Shown here one piece after another: positions 8,323 through 9,734 of a stretch of DNA of 9,734 nt. The notes under the pieces are model-generated. The model ran no database searches and was not told the origin of the DNA. It was given only the letters and a program-made list of their open reading frames with translations. The number at the start of each line of letters is the position of its first letter. Position 1 is the stretch's first letter. Made by a program: the position numbers and the translations under genes. The stretch comes from Bacteroidota bacterium (GTDB lineage: Bacteria; Bacteroidota; Bacteroidia; Bacteroidales; UBA1556), in NCBI GenBank assembly GCA_003648395.1, contig QMPB01000121.1, positions 1 to 9,734 on the forward strand, given 5' to 3'.

Positions 8323-9734
8323 TACTTTAGTAACAGTGGCTAGTAAACAATTATCTGCTGGTGAAGATTTTAAAAAACCAAGACTAGCAATTATACAAAA
8401 GTCGGAGGAGGCTTATGCTGGTAAGGTAAGAAAAGCGTTAAAGGGTAGATTTAATGTACCACTCCCAGTTATGAGTGGTTTTGTTGATACATTAATGAGT
8501 AAAATAGATGATGCTCCCTCTATTATATACTCTCCCACAGAAGAGGCTGATACTATTAAAGCTCGGAAGGTAACTTCTGCGTGGAACTTTGAATCATCTA
8601 CAACTAGAGGTAGGTGGGCTAGAACAGATAGATTGGCTAAAAAATTAGCAATCTTTTCTGGTAGAGCAATCCATAAATATTATGCTGAGTCTGACCCAGA
8701 GTATAAATCTAATTTAGAGGTAATAGATTATTATGATTTTGTTTGCGACCCGAATGGTGGTAGTGAATTAGAAAATCATTTATTTCTAGGTCAAAAGAAT
8801 GTTTTTAAAACTAAAGCTCAATTAAAGGCTGGTGCTGAAATTGGTATATATGACAAGAGCCAAGTTAATAAGTTGATAAATTCTGAAGATAGTGGTGAAG
8901 TTGGTGCTGAAGATGATGATGAAAATCAAAGAAATTCTAGGGCAAACGCTATGGGCTTAGACCCTAAATCAAACAACTATATAGGAGAACAATCATATGC
9001 AATGGTTGAATGGTATATGAATTATGAAGGTACTAGATACTATTTATTATTTGAACCTAAAACAAAAATCTGGATAAGAGGTGAGGAGTTAAAAACTTTA
9101 TTTAAAGATGATTTATATCCTATCGTTAGTTGGGCTACTAATGAAGACCCAATGAATTTTTGGTCTAAATCTCCGACTGATGATATTTACCCAGTATCAG
9201 AAGCAATGAGAATTGTTTTTAATCAATCATTAGATAATTTACAAAAAAAGAACTGGAACATGCGTGCTTATGATATTGATATGTTTCCAGAGCCAGATAA
9301 GTTAAGATGGCATCCAGATGGATTAGTGCCAGTTAAGGTAACAGATAAACCAATTAGTTCTGGTATCTATCAGTTTCAAGTTGATGACGCTACTAATGTC
9401 ACAGTTAATTTAATAGAGTATCTTGATAATTTTTTAGGACAGAAGTCTGGTATTTCTCCAGCTACGCAAGGTGCAGCAGATAGTAAAACAAGCGTTGGTG
9501 TTTACTACGGTAACATGGAACAAATAGCTGACAGACTTGGACTTATTAATAAAAGCTATACAGAAGCTTGGGAAGAGTTAGCTCTTAGATTTTTAACTGG
9601 CTTACAGGAACATGCACCAGACGAATATGGAATAAAGGTTCTTGGAGAAAGTGGAGTACAATGGGGTAAACTAATGAAAGAAGATTTAGATGCTAAGTTT
9701 GACGTTGGTGTTGTCGGTGGTTCTGCTCAGAAAA
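8312..9734 (+). CDS. Portal protein (partial, runs off the window)
   Basis: An open frame of 474 codons from ATG 8312 to the window edge without a stop, immediately after terL where portals normally lie. Features fitting a portal: an N-terminal Lys-rich helix then FNVPLPVMSGFVDTLMSKIDDAPSI (helix-rich, interface type); a central acidic loop; YPIVSWATNEDPMNFWSKSPTDDI followed by VSEAMRIVFNQSLDNLQKKN (the long helix region); and later YLDNFLGQKSGISPATQG. Known: portals are dodecameric rings at one capsid vertex, the conduit for DNA and the docking site for TerL. Sequence similarity by eye is to the large phage portal superfamily rather than one named subfamily. The C-terminus lies beyond the window. 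Start context includes GGAG at 8296-8299, 12 nt upstream, the only near-SD sequence among the late genes. Confidence 0.85.
   Translation, partial: MNYDTLVTVASKQLSAGEDFKKPRLAIIQKSEEAYAGKVRKALKGRFNVPLPVMSGFVDTLMSKIDDAPSIIYSPTEEADTIKARKVTSAWNFESSTTRGRWARTDRLAKKLAIFSGRAIHKYYAESDPEYKSNLEVIDYYDFVCDPNGGSELENHLFLGQKNVFKTKAQLKAGAEIGIYDKSQVNKLINSEDSGEVGAEDDDENQRNSRANAMGLDPKSNNYIGEQSYAMVEWYMNYEGTRYYLLFEPKTKIWIRGEELKTLFKDDLYPIVSWATNEDPMNFWSKSPTDDIYPVSEAMRIVFNQSLDNLQKKNWNMRAYDIDMFPEPDKLRWHPDGLVPVKVTDKPISSGIYQFQVDDATNVTVNLIEYLDNFLGQKSGISPATQGAADSKTSVGVYYGNMEQIADRLGLINKSYTEAWEELALRFLTGLQEHAPDEYGIKVLGESGVQWGKLMKEDLDAKFDVGVVGGSAQK

Noticed and set aside
1..9734. Recoded stop codons (TGA or TAG as sense)
   Set aside because: TGA ends at least six supported genes and TAG several more, and motifs in terL and the exonuclease read without internal TGA or TAG.
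1..9734. tRNA or rRNA genes, insertion sequences, integrase or att sites
   Set aside because: I found no cloverleaf with a TTCGA-type arm, no rRNA-like sequence, no transposase or integrase motifs and no terminal inverted repeats. Lifestyle (temperate or lytic) cannot be judged from this window.

Overview
This 9.7 kb, AT-rich, gene-dense window reads as part of a tailed double-stranded DNA phage (Caudoviricetes) or prophage. The decisive evidence is the contiguous packaging block at the right end: small terminase, large terminase and the start of a portal protein. All 23 supported genes are on the plus strand. TGA is used as a normal stop (153, 361, 867, 4884, 6938, 8322), so the code is standard. 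Recognisable Shine-Dalgarno sites are almost absent. Starts sit in an A/T-rich context, usually ...TAAAATA..ATG. The four best promoters look like ordinary sigma70 sites (TTGACA/T, 16-17 bp, TAYAMT). That combination argues against a Bacteroidota promoter type, but the host cannot be named from this window.

Layout. (1) 1-1033: six overlapping or abutting very small genes, including a CxxC zinc-ribbon-like protein, a membrane-anchored Cys protein and a ribbon-helix-helix-like protein; a sigma70-type promoter lies at 358-386. (2) 1036-2808: a DNA-metabolism set, comprising an OB-fold-like ssDNA-binding protein with an SSB-style acidic/EIPF tip, a DEDD 3'-5' exonuclease related to the PolB exonuclease domain, and a NinB/Orf-like recombination protein, ended by a terminator at 2837-2861. 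(3) 2992-3658: three small genes under a promoter at 2935-2962, ended by a terminator at 3714-3746. (4) 3882-5184: seven small genes, extremely A-rich, under a promoter at 3820-3848, ended by a strong terminator at 5241-5281. (5) 5282-5918: about 640 bp of repeat-rich, very AT-rich DNA without convincing genes, an origin or control-region candidate. (6) 5919-9734: a ribbon-helix-helix protein with a long charged tail, a 255-bp gap with a promoter candidate and three hairpins, then terS, terL and portal (portal runs off the window).

How it fits together. Regions 1-4 look like the early/replication-recombination side and region 6 the late packaging side, with the non-coding region 5 between them as the likely switch or origin. 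The ssDNA-binding protein, exonuclease and NinB-like protein would act together on replication or recombination intermediates. TerS and TerL would form the packaging motor docking on the portal.

The most interesting signals are not genes: an intergenic control cassette present twice with nearly identical internal spacing (2776-2994 and 3661-3884); the palindrome TTAATTAA, which I find eight times and every time 7-17 nt before a start codon; a structured, roughly 215-nt putative leader before terS; and the multi-family repeat region at 5.3-5.9 kb.
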